Assembly (NCBI GenBank): GCA_016717005.1
Contig: JADJUF010000039.1
Location: 1,302,001 to 1,366,000 of the forward strand
Reading direction: 5' to 3'
Source of the DNA: Myxococcales bacterium
GTDB lineage: Bacteria > Myxococcota_A > Polyangia > Haliangiales > Haliangiaceae
Length of the DNA stretch: 64,000 nt
Shown here: positions 43,611 to 54,980 of the stretch, piece after piece
Layout of the letters: each line of letters opens with the position of its first letter
Numbering within the stretch: the stretch's first letter is position 1
Notes under the pieces: model-generated
The model's database searches: none
What the model saw: the letters and a program-made list of their open reading frames with translations, nothing else
What the model was told of the DNA's origin: nothing
Made by a program: the position numbers and the translations under genes

Positions 43611-45557
43611 ATGCGAGCGAGCCTGTCCCTGGCGACCGCGCTGACCGCGCTGACCGCGCTGACCGCGTGTGACGCCCCAGCGCCGGTCTGCGACGACAGC
43701 GGGCCCCTGCCGGCCCGCGAGCACCTGGCCTGCGCGGCCGAGTTCATGGCTCAGGCGGCGCGCCCGCTCGACGCGGCGCTGCCGGGCGCGTTCACGGTCA
43801 AGACCATCATCGATCGCGAGGACGACGACCGCGCCTACTTCCTCGACACCAACGCCTACCCGCTGCACCGGCCGTTCGCGGTCGCGCACCTCGGGTTCCC
43901 CGCGGCGCTGCCGTTCGTCGATCAGTACTTCACGCCGGGCCGCCGGTTCTTGCTCGGCTCGATCACGTACTACGAGGAGCCCGACGTCTGGGCCTACGAG
44001 CTGGCGCCCTACGACACCGCCTCGGTCGAGCTGATCGCGACCGAGTTCGATCGGCTCGTCGACGCCAGCTTCCTCGGCGGTCGCCTGCGCTTCCACCCGA
44101 GCTCGCGCGAGCAAGAGGCGCGCGCCGCCGAGCTGCCGGCCCGGATCGGCGTGGTCACCACCGACGCGCTGTGGGCCGGCATCAGCTACCAGGCGCTCAA
44201 CCTGGGCGAGACCTACGCCCGGGTCCGCATCGTCGACGCCGCCGCCCTGGCCACGACCTACGTCAGCCCGCGCGAGCTGGTCGTGCTCGACCGCGTGCCC
44301 GACGACCTGACCGTCGTCGCCGGCACGATCACCGAGGAGCACCAGACCCCGCTGTCGCACGTGAACGTGCTGGCGCGCCAGCGCGGCACGCCCAACATGG
44401 CGCTGGCCGACGCCCAGACCCGGCTGGCCGCCTACGACGGTCGCTGGGTGCGCCTGACCGTGGGCGCGTTCGACTGGGCGCTGGTCGAGGTCACCGCCGA
44501 CCTTGCCGACCGCTGGTTCGCCGACCACCGGCCGCCGCCCGCGCAGATCCCCGCGCCCGACTACAGCAGCGGCGCGATCGTCGACCTCGACGACGTCGGC
44601 GTGGCCGACGTGGCGCGCGTCGGCGGCAAGGCCGCCAACTACGGCGCGCTGCGCGACCTCGCGACGATCCGCGTGCGCGACGGCGTCGCCATCCCGGTGG
44701 CGCGCTACCACGACTTCCTGGTGGCCCACGGCTTCGACGCGCGCATCGACGCGATGCTGGCCGACCCCGGCTTCCGCGCCGACGCCGCGACCCGCAAGGC
44801 CATGCTGGCCGCGCTCCAGGCCGACCTGCGCGCGGCGCCGCTCGACGCCGGGTTCCTGGCCGAGCTGACCGCCCGGCTCGAGGCCGAGTCCCCCGGCGTC
44901 CGCTGGAAGTTCCGGTCGTCGACCAACGCCGAGGATCTGGCCCGGCACACCGGCGCCGGGCTCTACCAGTCGAGCGCCGGCGCGGTCGGCGATCCCGCGC
45001 GGCCGATCGACGCTGCGGTCAAGGCGGTCTGGGCCAGCGTCTGGGGCTTCCGCGCGTTCGAGGAGCGCGACTACGCGGGCATCGATCACCGCGAGGTCGC
45101 GATGGCGGTGCTGGTGGTGCCGGCCTACACCGACGAGCGCGCCAACGGCGTGGCCATCACCGCCAACGTCTTCGATCCCGGCGGCGACGGCGAGGACGGC
45201 TTCTACGTCAACGCGCAGCTCGCCGACGCCAGCGTCGTGTCGCCGCCGCCCGGCGTCACCGCCGACCAGCTGCTCTACTACTTCTTCCACGGCAACCAGC
45301 CGGCCACGTACTACACGCACTCGAACCTGATCGCGCCGGGGACGACGGTCCTGACCCGGGCCGAGCTGTTCGACCTGGGCCAGGCCCTGGCCGCGATCCG
45401 CGCGCACTTCGCGGGCAGCTACGCCCCGCCGGTCGGGTTCGCGCGCCTGCCGATGGACGTCGAGTGGAAGCTCGTCGACGGCGCCGCCGGGCGCGAGATC
45501 TGGATCAAGCAGGCCCGCCCGTTCCCGGGGCTGGCCGCCGAGCAGGAGCCGCCATGA
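43611..45557 (+). CDS. Lipoprotein with PEP-utilising and PPDK-type ATP-grasp domains
   Basis: The ATG at 43611 opens a lipoprotein signal (ATALTALTALTACDAP). Residues about 225-265 hold a PEP-utilising swivel domain (GTITEEHQTPLSHVNVLARQ, with the catalytic-type His in TPLSH). The next 300 residues match the pyruvate-phosphate-dikinase ATP-binding domain (VGGKAANYGALRD, WKFRSSTNAEDLARHTGAGL, VWASVWGFRAFEERDYAGID, VEWKLVDGAAGREIWIKQARP). The order is reversed relative to PPDK and PEP synthase. An ATP-grasp enzyme exported as a lipoprotein is puzzling, because ATP is scarce outside the cytoplasm. It is coupled to the next gene. Confidence 0.82.
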   Translation: MRASLSLATALTALTALTACDAPAPVCDDSGPLPAREHLACAAEFMAQAARPLDAALPGAFTVKTIIDREDDDRAYFLDTNAYPLHRPFAVAHLGFPAALPFVDQYFTPGRRFLLGSITYYEEPDVWAYELAPYDTASVELIATEFDRLVDASFLGGRLRFHPSSREQEARAAELPARIGVVTTDALWAGISYQALNLGETYARVRIVDAAALATTYVSPRELVVLDRVPDDLTVVAGTITEEHQTPLSHVNVLARQRGTPNMALADAQTRLAAYDGRWVRLTVGAFDWALVEVTADLADRWFADHRPPPAQIPAPDYSSGAIVDLDDVGVADVARVGGKAANYGALRDLATIRVRDGVAIPVARYHDFLVAHGFDARIDAMLADPGFRADAATRKAMLAALQADLRAAPLDAGFLAELTARLEAESPGVRWKFRSSTNAEDLARHTGAGLYQSSAGAVGDPARPIDAAVKAVWASVWGFRAFEERDYAGIDHREVAMAVLVVPAYTDERANGVAITANVFDPGGDGEDGFYVNAQLADASVVSPPPGVTADQLLYYFFHGNQPATYYTHSNLIAPGTTVLTRAELFDLGQALAAIRAHFAGSYAPPVGFARLPMDVEWKLVDGAAGREIWIKQARPFPGLAAEQEPP

Positions 45558-46492
45558 CCGCGCACCACCACACCCGCACCCTCGCGCGCGCGCTCGCGCT
45601 CGTCGCGCTGACCAGCGCCGCCTGCGGCGATCACGCGTCGCCGGCGGACGTCGACGCCGCGGTCGACGCGCCGCCCGGCCCCGACGGCGGCGTCGGCGGG
45701 CCGGTCCTCGGTACGGTGCGCGTGCTCGAGGATCGCTGGATCAACCCCGACGACGGCGCGGTCACGCCGTTCGCCAACGTCCTCGCGTACTACTTCGACG
45801 GACCGACGCTGCGCTGGCACAAGGAGGTCGCCCGAGCTGGCGCGTGCGTGCTCAAGACCTTCACGCCGGCGTCGTGCGACCCGGGCTGCGCCGACAGCGT
45901 CTGCGTCGACACCGACGTGTGCCAGCGCGCGCCGCGGTTCCACGGCGCCGGCCTGCTCACGATCACCGGCGGGGTCGCGCCGCTCACGCTCACCGGCCCG
46001 GCCGGCTACTACCAGCCGATGACCCAGCTCGCCCCCGAGCTGTTCGCCGACGACGCGACCGTGACCGCGACCCTGGCCGGGGACGCGGTGCCGGCCCACG
46101 CGCTGGCCGCGCGCGGCGTGCCGGCCCTGGTGGCGACGCTCGGCGATCGCGTCACGCTCACGCCCGGGGAGGATCACACCGTGCGCTGGACCCCGGCCGC
46201 GGGCGACGCGCGGGTGCGGCTCACGATCAACGCCAACAACGTCGGCCACGGCGCGCCCTACGCCGCGATCATCGAGTGCGACGTCGCCGACAGCGCCGGC
46301 GAGATCACGATCGCCGCGGCGCTGGTCGACGCCTTCCCCCCCACCAACGCCTGGACGGTCTGCGCCGGCAGCGACTGCCCGCCGTCGACCTTGCGCCGCT
46401 ACCACCAGGCCGTGGTGGCGATCCCGGGCGGCGACGCCGAGCTGACCGTCGGGTCGCAGCTCACGTTCGGGGTCGATCACCTCGCGCCGTAG
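45554..46492 (+). CDS. Lipoprotein coupled to the PPDK-like gene
   Basis: ATGA overlaps the previous stop. The 312-residue product has a lipoprotein signal (LALVALTSAACGDH) and an Asp/Ala/Pro linker. Its beta-rich body has Cys clusters (CVLKTFTPASCDPGCADSVC). TGPAGYYQPMTQL and DHTVRWTPAAGDARVRLTIN suggest Ig-like folds. It probably works with its coupled neighbour at the cell surface. No family is recognised. Confidence 0.7.
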   Translation: MTAHHHTRTLARALALVALTSAACGDHASPADVDAAVDAPPGPDGGVGGPVLGTVRVLEDRWINPDDGAVTPFANVLAYYFDGPTLRWHKEVARAGACVLKTFTPASCDPGCADSVCVDTDVCQRAPRFHGAGLLTITGGVAPLTLTGPAGYYQPMTQLAPELFADDATVTATLAGDAVPAHALAARGVPALVATLGDRVTLTPGEDHTVRWTPAAGDARVRLTINANNVGHGAPYAAIIECDVADSAGEITIAAALVDAFPPTNAWTVCAGSDCPPSTLRRYHQAVVAIPGGDAELTVGSQLTFGVDHLAP

Positions 46493-46505
46493 CCGCGGCC
46501 CGCGG

Positions 46506-47207
46506 TCACAGCGCCTGCAGACCCCAGGGCGGCGACGCGTTGACCAGGAACCCGGCCCGACAGGTGATCGTGACCGGCCGGAACGTCACGCCCGGCTTGG
46601 TCGCGGTCAGCGTGTACACGCCCACCGGCACCTGCAGGAACACGACGCCGCCGTCGTCGCTGGTCTCGGTCAGCCCGCGCTGGGGCAGGACCGACGAGTT
46701 GAAGTAGATCGGGCCCTCGCCCGCCAGCGGCGGATCCATCGTCACCGTCGCGCCGGCCTCGCCGTGGGCGCCCTCGTCGTAGAGCGACTTGCCGACCCGG
46801 GTCACGGTCGTCACCACCTGACACCGGGTCGGATCCGGCGTCACGCCGAGCATGTCGGCGAGGTTGGTGTAGATCGCCTCGTGGACGACCTGGAACGTCA
46901 CGCGCTCGATCGGCGCGGCGCCGACGGTGAAGGTCCCGGTCTGGATCGGGTGGTGATCCGGGAACGCCAGCGCGAACGTGGCCACGTCGCCGGCGGCGAA
47001 CCCGTCGAACGCGAAGTGGCCGTCGGCGGCGGTGATCACCTGCCGGGTCGGATCCTCGACCAGCGTGACGGTGCCGCCCACGACCCGGCCGTCGGTGCCG
47101 GCGTTGAACACGAACGCGTCGCCCGAGATGGCCACGCCGCCGTCGCCGTCACCGCAGGCGCCGACGAGCATCAGGGCCGCGGCCGCGGCGATCATCGAGG
47201 TCCGCAT
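46506..47207 (-). CDS. Lipoprotein with carboxypeptidase-regulatory-like repeats
   Basis: The 233-residue product starts at ATG 47207 with a lipoprotein signal (AAAAALMLVGACGD). Two modules resemble the carboxypeptidase regulatory-like fold: VVGGTVTLVEDPTRQVITAA with GHFAFDGFAAGD, and ETSDDGGVVFLQVPVGVYTL. It is probably a structural surface protein. The next upstream gene in the same direction ends 2 bases before this start, so they form an operon. Confidence 0.72.
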   Translation of the reverse strand: MRTSMIAAAAALMLVGACGDGDGGVAISGDAFVFNAGTDGRVVGGTVTLVEDPTRQVITAADGHFAFDGFAAGDVATFALAFPDHHPIQTGTFTVGAAPIERVTFQVVHEAIYTNLADMLGVTPDPTRCQVVTTVTRVGKSLYDEGAHGEAGATVTMDPPLAGEGPIYFNSSVLPQRGLTETSDDGGVVFLQVPVGVYTLTATKPGVTFRPVTITCRAGFLVNASPPWGLQAL

Positions 47208-47209
47208 GA

Positions 47210-47554
47210 TCAGGTCTTCGAGACCGCGAAGCCGGTGATGCAGCGGTACTGCTTGCCCTTGACCTCGTTGACGACGTACTCGAGGGTGACGTTGTACTCG
47301 GACCGGAACGACGCGAACAGCAGCTGGACGTTCGACGGCGACACCTCGCGGTTGCCGCACTGGGCGCCGCCCCACCGGTAGTTGGTGGTGGCCTTGTCGA
47401 TGTCGAGCCAGACCGCGCCGTGGAAGAGCTTGTAGTTCTTGTCACCGGGCTCGAGCACCATGAGCTGAGCGATCGAGCTGGTGTTCGAGGTGTCCGCGGC
47501 CGCGACCGCTGGGACCGCGAGCGCGGCGAGGACGACGAGGGCTGGCAGGCGCAT
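47210..47554 (-). CDS. Small secreted hypothetical protein
   Basis: The 114-residue product has a cleavable signal (LVVLAALAVPAVAAADT). The mature domain (HGAVWLDIDKATTNYRWGG, CGNREVSPSNVQLLFASF, VNEVKGKQYRCITGF) has two Cys that may pair. It is the first gene of a pair with the lipoprotein at 46506. No family is recognised. Confidence 0.62.
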   Translation of the reverse strand: MRLPALVVLAALAVPAVAAADTSNTSSIAQLMVLEPGDKNYKLFHGAVWLDIDKATTNYRWGGAQCGNREVSPSNVQLLFASFRSEYNVTLEYVVNEVKGKQYRCITGFAVSKT

Positions 47555-47604
47555 CACCGCGAGGGTAGCGCGATCCTGGCCCCGGCGACACCGCGCCGCG
47601 CGGG

Positions 47605-49104
47605 TCAGCGCTTGCGTCGACGACGCGCGATCACGAGCCCGATCAGCCCGCCCAGGCCCAGGTTGACCACCAGCGGCGCGCCGCTGCTGCCGTCGACGCT
47701 GCAGCAGCCGCCGTCGTCGCCGGGGCCGCCGTCGGGCGCACACACGCCGGCCTCGCCCGGGCCCGCGCCGCACGAGAAGCCGTCCGGGCACAGGTCGTTG
47801 GGCGGGCCCTGGCACGCCTGCGTGCAGATCAGGTCGCCGGTGCCGGCGTCGCCGCACAGCAGCGACAGGCACTGCTGGTCGAACTCGCAGCCGCCGCCGA
47901 GCGCGACCGTCGGCGGATCCCACAGGCACTTGCCGGCGTCGCAGCGCTGACCGCCCAGACAGGTGGCCTCGCTGGTGCACGGCGCGCCCCGGGTCACCGT
48001 GATCGCCTGCTCGGCGCACACGTCGATGTCATCGCACGCGCGCACCTTCAGCTCCATCACGCCGTCGGGCACCTCGGTCGGCAGCGCGATCTGGTAGACG
48101 GTGCCCGCGGTGCCGGGCTTCTCGACCCACTTCCAGCCGTTGACGTAGAGCTCGACCCGCTTGAGGCCGCGCTGGCTCGACGCGGTCACGAACACCGAGT
48201 TGCCGGCCGGGAAGGTGGCGCCGTCGGCGGGCTGGTCGATGCGGAGCGTCGGCTCCAGCTGCGGGCCGGTGCCCTGGCCGAACACCGCCAGGATCTTGCC
48301 GTGCGAGTTCTGGGCGACGCCGCCGCACACGCACGGCCGCTCGGCGTTCTCGCCGCACGGCGCCGGCTTGTTGCGGAAGTACTTCTGGCCGCAGGTGGGG
48401 ATGTACGTGAGCGCGTCGGTGCAGTCGAACTCGTGGTCGAGGCCCCACGAGTGCGCGGTCTCCTGCGCCACCGTCCAGCACAGGTTCTGCGCGATCGTCA
48501 GGCCGGCGATGCCGGTGTGGTCGTTCGCGAAGTTGAACGAGATCGCGTTGTCCTTGGGCGCGCAGAACCCGGCGCCCAGCTCGGCCTGCCCGAGGATGCC
48601 GTCGGCGAGCATCGCCTCGCGCGAGAACCCGGCGACGATCGCCTCGTGGTGGGCGGCCGGGCTCGGGTCGGTCTCGACGATCTGCACGTTGTAGGGCGCG
48701 TAGACATCCTTGAGGCAGGTCAGGAACTCGTCCCAGACCGGCTGCCCGTACGCGAACTCCGACAGCATGAACTGGCTGCCGGTCGGGATGTCGCCGCCGA
48801 TCCACGTCGAGTTGTTGAGCGAGCTCGAGTTGGGGAACGCGCTCTTGGTGATCCGGCAGCCGCCGACGCAGCGGTTGACGTAGATGATGTTCGACACCAC
48901 CGCGTGCTCGGCCGGGGGCGGCTGCGGCGGCGACCCCGGCGGCGGCACCGCGAAGCCGCGGCGGACCGACGGGTCGAGCACGGTCCAGTCGGCGGCGTGC
49001 GGGCCGACGACGGCCGACGCGGGGTCACCCGTGGGTGGAGCAGCCTGCGCGGCGACGGGCGCGAGCAGGGCGACGGCGGTCACGAACCAGGCGACGCGGA
49101 TCAT
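47605..49104 (-). CDS. Metzincin-like secreted protein with MYXO-CTERM-type tail
   Basis: The 499-residue protein has a signal peptide and then a domain ending in QETAHSWGLDH at residues 214-224. That fits the metzincin pattern HExxHxxGxxH with Gln in place of the first His. An Ig-like domain follows (about 300-375), then Cys-rich modules (CTSEATCLGGQRCDAGKC). A C-terminal CCSVDG, a hydrophobic helix and RRRRKR match MYXO-CTERM-like cell-surface sorting signals. The ATG at 49104 was chosen for its signal peptide. It is a tandem paralogue of 49181-50677. Activity depends on whether Gln can replace the zinc ligand. Confidence 0.8.
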   Translation of the reverse strand: MIRVAWFVTAVALLAPVAAQAAPPTGDPASAVVGPHAADWTVLDPSVRRGFAVPPPGSPPQPPPAEHAVVSNIIYVNRCVGGCRITKSAFPNSSSLNNSTWIGGDIPTGSQFMLSEFAYGQPVWDEFLTCLKDVYAPYNVQIVETDPSPAAHHEAIVAGFSREAMLADGILGQAELGAGFCAPKDNAISFNFANDHTGIAGLTIAQNLCWTVAQETAHSWGLDHEFDCTDALTYIPTCGQKYFRNKPAPCGENAERPCVCGGVAQNSHGKILAVFGQGTGPQLEPTLRIDQPADGATFPAGNSVFVTASSQRGLKRVELYVNGWKWVEKPGTAGTVYQIALPTEVPDGVMELKVRACDDIDVCAEQAITVTRGAPCTSEATCLGGQRCDAGKCLWDPPTVALGGGCEFDQQCLSLLCGDAGTGDLICTQACQGPPNDLCPDGFSCGAGPGEAGVCAPDGGPGDDGGCCSVDGSSGAPLVVNLGLGGLIGLVIARRRRKR

Positions 49105-49112
49105 AGATGGCG

Positions 49113-49124
49113 GCAATACTACAG
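49113..49124 (-). promoter_or_regulatory. Conserved 12-bp upstream element, copy 1
   Basis: CTGTAGTATTGC, read toward the gene, lies 8 bases before the ATG at 49104 and recurs identically before the paralogue. TAGTAT could serve as a -10 box, giving a very short leader. It may also be simple retention after duplication. Confidence 0.4.
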
Positions 49125-49180
49125 GTCGGCCGCCGTGAGAACGGCGAAGATCGCTGACGCCAGCTGTCACGCGGCGGCGG

Positions 49181-50677
49181 TCACGCGGCGGCGGCGACGC
49201 GGCGGCGGCGACGGCGCGCGATCAGCAGCCCGACCACCGCGCCGAGGCCGAGCGCCCCGCCCATCGCGCCGCGCCCGCCGCCGTCGACCGAGCAGCAGCC
49301 GCCGTCGCCCTCGCCGCCCGCGCCCTCGGGGACGCACAGGCCGGCCTCGCCGGGGCCCGCCGCGCAGGCGAACCCGTCCGGGCACAGGTCGTTGGGCGGC
49401 CCCTGGCACGCCTCGGTGCAGGTCAGCCCGCCGGTGCCGGCGTCGCCGCACAGCCGCGACAGGCACTGCTGGTCGAACTCGCAGGTGCCGCCGAGGTCGA
49501 CCGTGGGCGGATCCCACAGGCACGCGCCGGCGTCGCAGCGCTGGCCGCCCAGGCAGGTGTCGGCGGTCGTGCACGGCGCGCCGCGGGTCACGGTGACCGT
49601 CTGCTCGGCGCACACGTCGATGTCGTCGCACGCGCGGATCCGCAGCGCCATCACGCCATCGGGGACCTCGTCGGGGAGCGTGACCTGGTGGGTCGAGTTG
49701 GTGGTGGCGGGCTGATCGACCCAGGGCCAGCCGTTGACGTCGACCAGGATCTTCTTGAGCCCGCGGGTGCTCGCGGCCGCCACCCGGATCGCGGTGCCGC
49801 GCGGGAACGACGCGCCCTCGGTCGGCTGCAGCACCTGCAGGGTCGGCATCACCTGCGGGCCGGTGCCCTGGCCGAACACCGCCAGGATCTTGCCGTGCGA
49901 GTTCTGGGTGTTGCCGCCGCACACGCACGCGCGGTTGGCGACGGTGCCGCACGGCGCGTTGACGTTGCGGAAGAACTTCGGGCCGCAGCCGAACATGTAG
50001 GTGAGCGAGTCGCGGCACTCCATGACGTGGTCGAGGCCCCACGAGTGCGCGGTCTCCTGGGCCACGGTCCAGCACAGGTTCTGGGCCAGCGAGATGCCGC
50101 CGACCGCCGCGTGGCTGTTGGCGAAGTTGAGCGAGATCGCGTTGTCCTTGGGCGCGCAGAACCCGGCGCCCAGCTCGGCGATGCCGAGGGCGTCGGTGCG
50201 GAAGCCCTCCTCGCTGGTGCCCGCGACGATCGCCTCGTGGTGGGGGGCCGGGCTGGGATCGGTCTCGACGATCTGCACGTCGTAGGGCGCGTAGATGTCC
50301 TTCATGCACTGCACGAACTCGGCCCAGACCGTCGGCCCGTGAGCGAACTCCGAGAACGCGTACTGGCTGCCGACCGGGATGTCGCCGCCGATCCAGGTCG
50401 AGTTGTTGAGCGAGCTCGAGTTCGGGAAGTTGGTCTTGGTGATCCGACAGCCACCGACGCAGCGGTTCAGGTACAGGATGTTCGAGATCGCGGCGGCGTG
50501 CGCGGGCGGCTCGGGCATGACCGCGCCCGGCGGCGGCAGCTGGTAGCCGCGCGCCAGCGCGGGATCGAGCACGCTCCAGTTCGCCGCGGCGGGGCGATCG
50601 TCGGTCGGGGGCGCGGCGCGGCCCACGGCGGGCACGAGCAGGGCGGCGGCGGTCGCGAACCAGGCGAGGCGGATCAT
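49181..50677 (-). CDS. Metzincin-like secreted protein with MYXO-CTERM-type tail (paralogue)
   Basis: The 498-residue protein has the same layout as its downstream neighbour: signal peptide (LAWFATAAALLVPAVGRA), a QETAHSWGLDH site with the same Gln-for-His change, an Ig-like domain, Cys modules (CTTADTCLGGQRCDAGAC) and a C-terminal CCSVDG-helix-RRRRRR tail. A GGAGG ribosome site precedes the ATG at 50677. The two genes are a tandem duplication with kept upstream sequence. They differ most after the HxxGxxH site (EFDCTDAL versus VMECRDSL), which suggests different partners. Confidence 0.8.
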   Translation of the reverse strand: MIRLAWFATAAALLVPAVGRAAPPTDDRPAAANWSVLDPALARGYQLPPPGAVMPEPPAHAAAISNILYLNRCVGGCRITKTNFPNSSSLNNSTWIGGDIPVGSQYAFSEFAHGPTVWAEFVQCMKDIYAPYDVQIVETDPSPAPHHEAIVAGTSEEGFRTDALGIAELGAGFCAPKDNAISLNFANSHAAVGGISLAQNLCWTVAQETAHSWGLDHVMECRDSLTYMFGCGPKFFRNVNAPCGTVANRACVCGGNTQNSHGKILAVFGQGTGPQVMPTLQVLQPTEGASFPRGTAIRVAAASTRGLKKILVDVNGWPWVDQPATTNSTHQVTLPDEVPDGVMALRIRACDDIDVCAEQTVTVTRGAPCTTADTCLGGQRCDAGACLWDPPTVDLGGTCEFDQQCLSRLCGDAGTGGLTCTEACQGPPNDLCPDGFACAAGPGEAGLCVPEGAGGEGDGGCCSVDGGGRGAMGGALGLGAVVGLLIARRRRRRVAAAA

Positions 50678-50685
50678 GGACCTCC

Positions 50686-50697
50686 GCAATACTACAG
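50686..50697 (-). promoter_or_regulatory. Conserved 12-bp upstream element, copy 2
   Basis: CTGTAGTATTGC, read toward the gene, is identical to the element before the other paralogue. Here it precedes a GGAGG ribosome site. Confidence 0.4.
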
Positions 50698-50723
50698 ATC
50701 GCGCTGACGGCGCGCGGGGAAGA

Positions 50724-52595
<1,872 letters not shown>

Positions 52596-52764
52596 CTGGT
52601 CAGTGCTCAGGGGGCAACGGGGCCCCCCTTCAGGGCGGTCCCCCGTCCGATCAGACACCGCGAGATGTCACTGGTTTCGCTTGACCCTGCGCGGGCCAAA
52701 CGGTAGCTATCGCGCGCCCGCAGGCCCGTGCGCGCGCCGCGCCCCGCCTCGGCAGGAGAACTCC

Positions 52765-54876
52765 GTGATCACCGACCTCTCGAAAGTCCGCAACATCGGC
52801 ATCTCGGCCCACATCGACAGTGGCAAGACCACGCTGACCGAGCGCATCCTCTTCTATACAAAGCGGATCCACGCGATCCACGAGGTCAAGGGCAAGGACG
52901 GCGTCGGCGCGAAGATGGACTCGATGGAGCTCGAGCGCGAGCGCGGCATCACGATCCAGTCGGCCGCGACCTACTGCACCTGGGGCGGCAGCTCGCCTCG
53001 GGTCGGGATGAAGTCCTACCACGTCAACATCATCGACACCCCCGGCCACGTCGACTTCACGGTCGAGGTCGAGCGCTCGCTGCGCGTGCTCGACGGCGCC
53101 ATCATGGTGCTGTGCGGCGTCGCCGGCGTGCAGTCGCAGTCGTACACGGTCGACCGCCAGATGCGCCGGTACAACGTGCCGCGCATCGCGTTCGTCAACA
53201 AGCTCGACCGCTCGGGCGCGAACCCGTTCCGCGTGCGCGATCAGCTCAAGGAGAAGCTGCGCCTGCACCCGGTCATGATCCAGGCGCCGATCGGCCTCGA
53301 GGACAAGCTCGAGGGCGTCGTCGACCTGATCGAGATGGTCGCGATCCGCTTCTTCGGCGACAACGGCAACCAGATCGAGTACTCGGCCATCCCCGACGAC
53401 ATGAAGGAGCAGTGCGACAAGCTCCGCGAGGAGATGCTCGACCAGCTCTCCATGGTCAACGACGAGCTGACCGAGGCGATGCTCGAGGACAAGGTCACGC
53501 CCGAGCTGATCCGCAAGGCGCTGCGCGAGTCGACGATCGCGCTCAAGTGCACGCCGGTCATGATGGGATCGGCGCTCGGCAACAAGGGCGTCCAGATCCT
53601 CCTCGACGGCGTCGCGCAGTACCTGCCCGACCCGACCGAGGTCCCGAACATCGCGCTCGACCTCGACCAGGGCGAGGCGCCCCAGACGCTGGCGTCGGAT
53701 CCGACCAAGCCGCTGGTGCTCTTGGCGTTCAAGCTCGAGGACGGTCGCTACGGCCAGCTCACGTACATCCGCGTGTACCAGGGCAAGCTCGAGAAGGACG
53801 ACTTCATCACGAACGTCCGCACGGGCAAGAAGGTCAAGGTCGGCCGCCTGGTGCGCATGCACTCGGACGACAAGGAAGACATCGTCGACACCTCGGCCGG
53901 CGACATCTGCGCGCTGTTCGGCATCGACTGCAACTCGGGCGACACCTTCACCGACGGCACCGTCAACGTGGCGATGACCTCGATGTTCGTGCCCAAGCCG
54001 GTCATCTCGGTCGCGATCCGGGCCAAGGACTCCGGCGCCGAGATCAACATGTCGAAGGCGCTCAACCGGTTCACCAAGGAAGACCCGACCTTCCAGTGCT
54101 ACGTCGACGCCGAGTCGAACGAGACCATCATCGCCGGCATGGGCGAGCTGCACCTCGACGTCTACATCGAGCGCATGAAGCGCGAGTACAAGGCCGAGGT
54201 CGTCACCAGCCCGCCCCAGGTCGCGTACCGCGAGACCATCGGCGCCAAGGTCGAGTTCAACTACACCCACAAGAAGCAGACCGGCGGCTCGGGCCAGTAC
54301 GGCCGCGTGGCCGGCTACGCCGAGCCGTTCGACGGCGACTTCGAGTTCAGCGACGAGATCAAGGGCGGCGCCATCCCGCGCGAGTTCATCCCGTCGTGCG
54401 AGAAGGGCTTCAAGTCGATGATGGCCAAGAGCCCGCGCCTGGGCGTGCCGGTCGTCGGCATCCGGGTCGCGATCGACGACGGCCAGTCGCACGCGGTCGA
54501 CTCGTCGGACATCGCGTTCCAGGAAGCCGCCCGCGGCGCCTTCCGCGACTTCTTCCAGCGCGCCAAGCCCCGCATCCTCGAGCCGATCATGAAGGTCGCG
54601 CTCGAGGGCCCGGCCGAGTTCTCGGGCAACATGCTGTCGCTGATCATGCAGCGCCGCGGCATCGTCGTGCAGTCGGGCGAGGAGGAGGGCGGCGTCAAGG
54701 TCGAGGCCGAGGTGCCGCTGGCCGAGATGTTCGGGTTCTCGACCCCGCTGCGGTCGGCGACCCAGGGCAAGGCCGAGTTCACGATGGAGTTCGCCAAGTA
54801 CTCCGACGTCCCGTCGAACATCGGCGAGGAGCTGCTGGCCAAGGCCGCCAAGGCCAAGGCCGACGCCAAGAAGTGA
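52765..54876 (+). CDS. fusA: Elongation factor G
   Basis: The 703-residue GTPase moves tRNAs and mRNA through the ribosome. G1 AHIDSGKTT, G2 RGITIQSAA, G3 DTPGHVDF and G4 NKLDRSG are intact, and domains II-V follow to a normal end (LRSATQGKAEFTMEFAKYSD). The GTG start at 52765 has an AGGAGA ribosome site. An insertion before the G3 strand (SSPRVGMKSYHV) is a lineage variation. No other translation genes are adjacent, so this may be one of several EF-G paralogues. Confidence 0.96.
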   Translation: MITDLSKVRNIGISAHIDSGKTTLTERILFYTKRIHAIHEVKGKDGVGAKMDSMELERERGITIQSAATYCTWGGSSPRVGMKSYHVNIIDTPGHVDFTVEVERSLRVLDGAIMVLCGVAGVQSQSYTVDRQMRRYNVPRIAFVNKLDRSGANPFRVRDQLKEKLRLHPVMIQAPIGLEDKLEGVVDLIEMVAIRFFGDNGNQIEYSAIPDDMKEQCDKLREEMLDQLSMVNDELTEAMLEDKVTPELIRKALRESTIALKCTPVMMGSALGNKGVQILLDGVAQYLPDPTEVPNIALDLDQGEAPQTLASDPTKPLVLLAFKLEDGRYGQLTYIRVYQGKLEKDDFITNVRTGKKVKVGRLVRMHSDDKEDIVDTSAGDICALFGIDCNSGDTFTDGTVNVAMTSMFVPKPVISVAIRAKDSGAEINMSKALNRFTKEDPTFQCYVDAESNETIIAGMGELHLDVYIERMKREYKAEVVTSPPQVAYRETIGAKVEFNYTHKKQTGGSGQYGRVAGYAEPFDGDFEFSDEIKGGAIPREFIPSCEKGFKSMMAKSPRLGVPVVGIRVAIDDGQSHAVDSSDIAFQEAARGAFRDFFQRAKPRILEPIMKVALEGPAEFSGNMLSLIMQRRGIVVQSGEEEGGVKVEAEVPLAEMFGFSTPLRSATQGKAEFTMEFAKYSDVPSNIGEELLAKAAKAKADAKK

Positions 54877-54980
54877 TCACCCGGCCGGTGTGATCGCGAC
54901 GGCCCGGGCGGCGACGCTCGGGCCGTGTTGCGTTTCGGCGCGGTTGCAGCCGCGGGCGCGGCGCGCGGATATTTTCCGAG

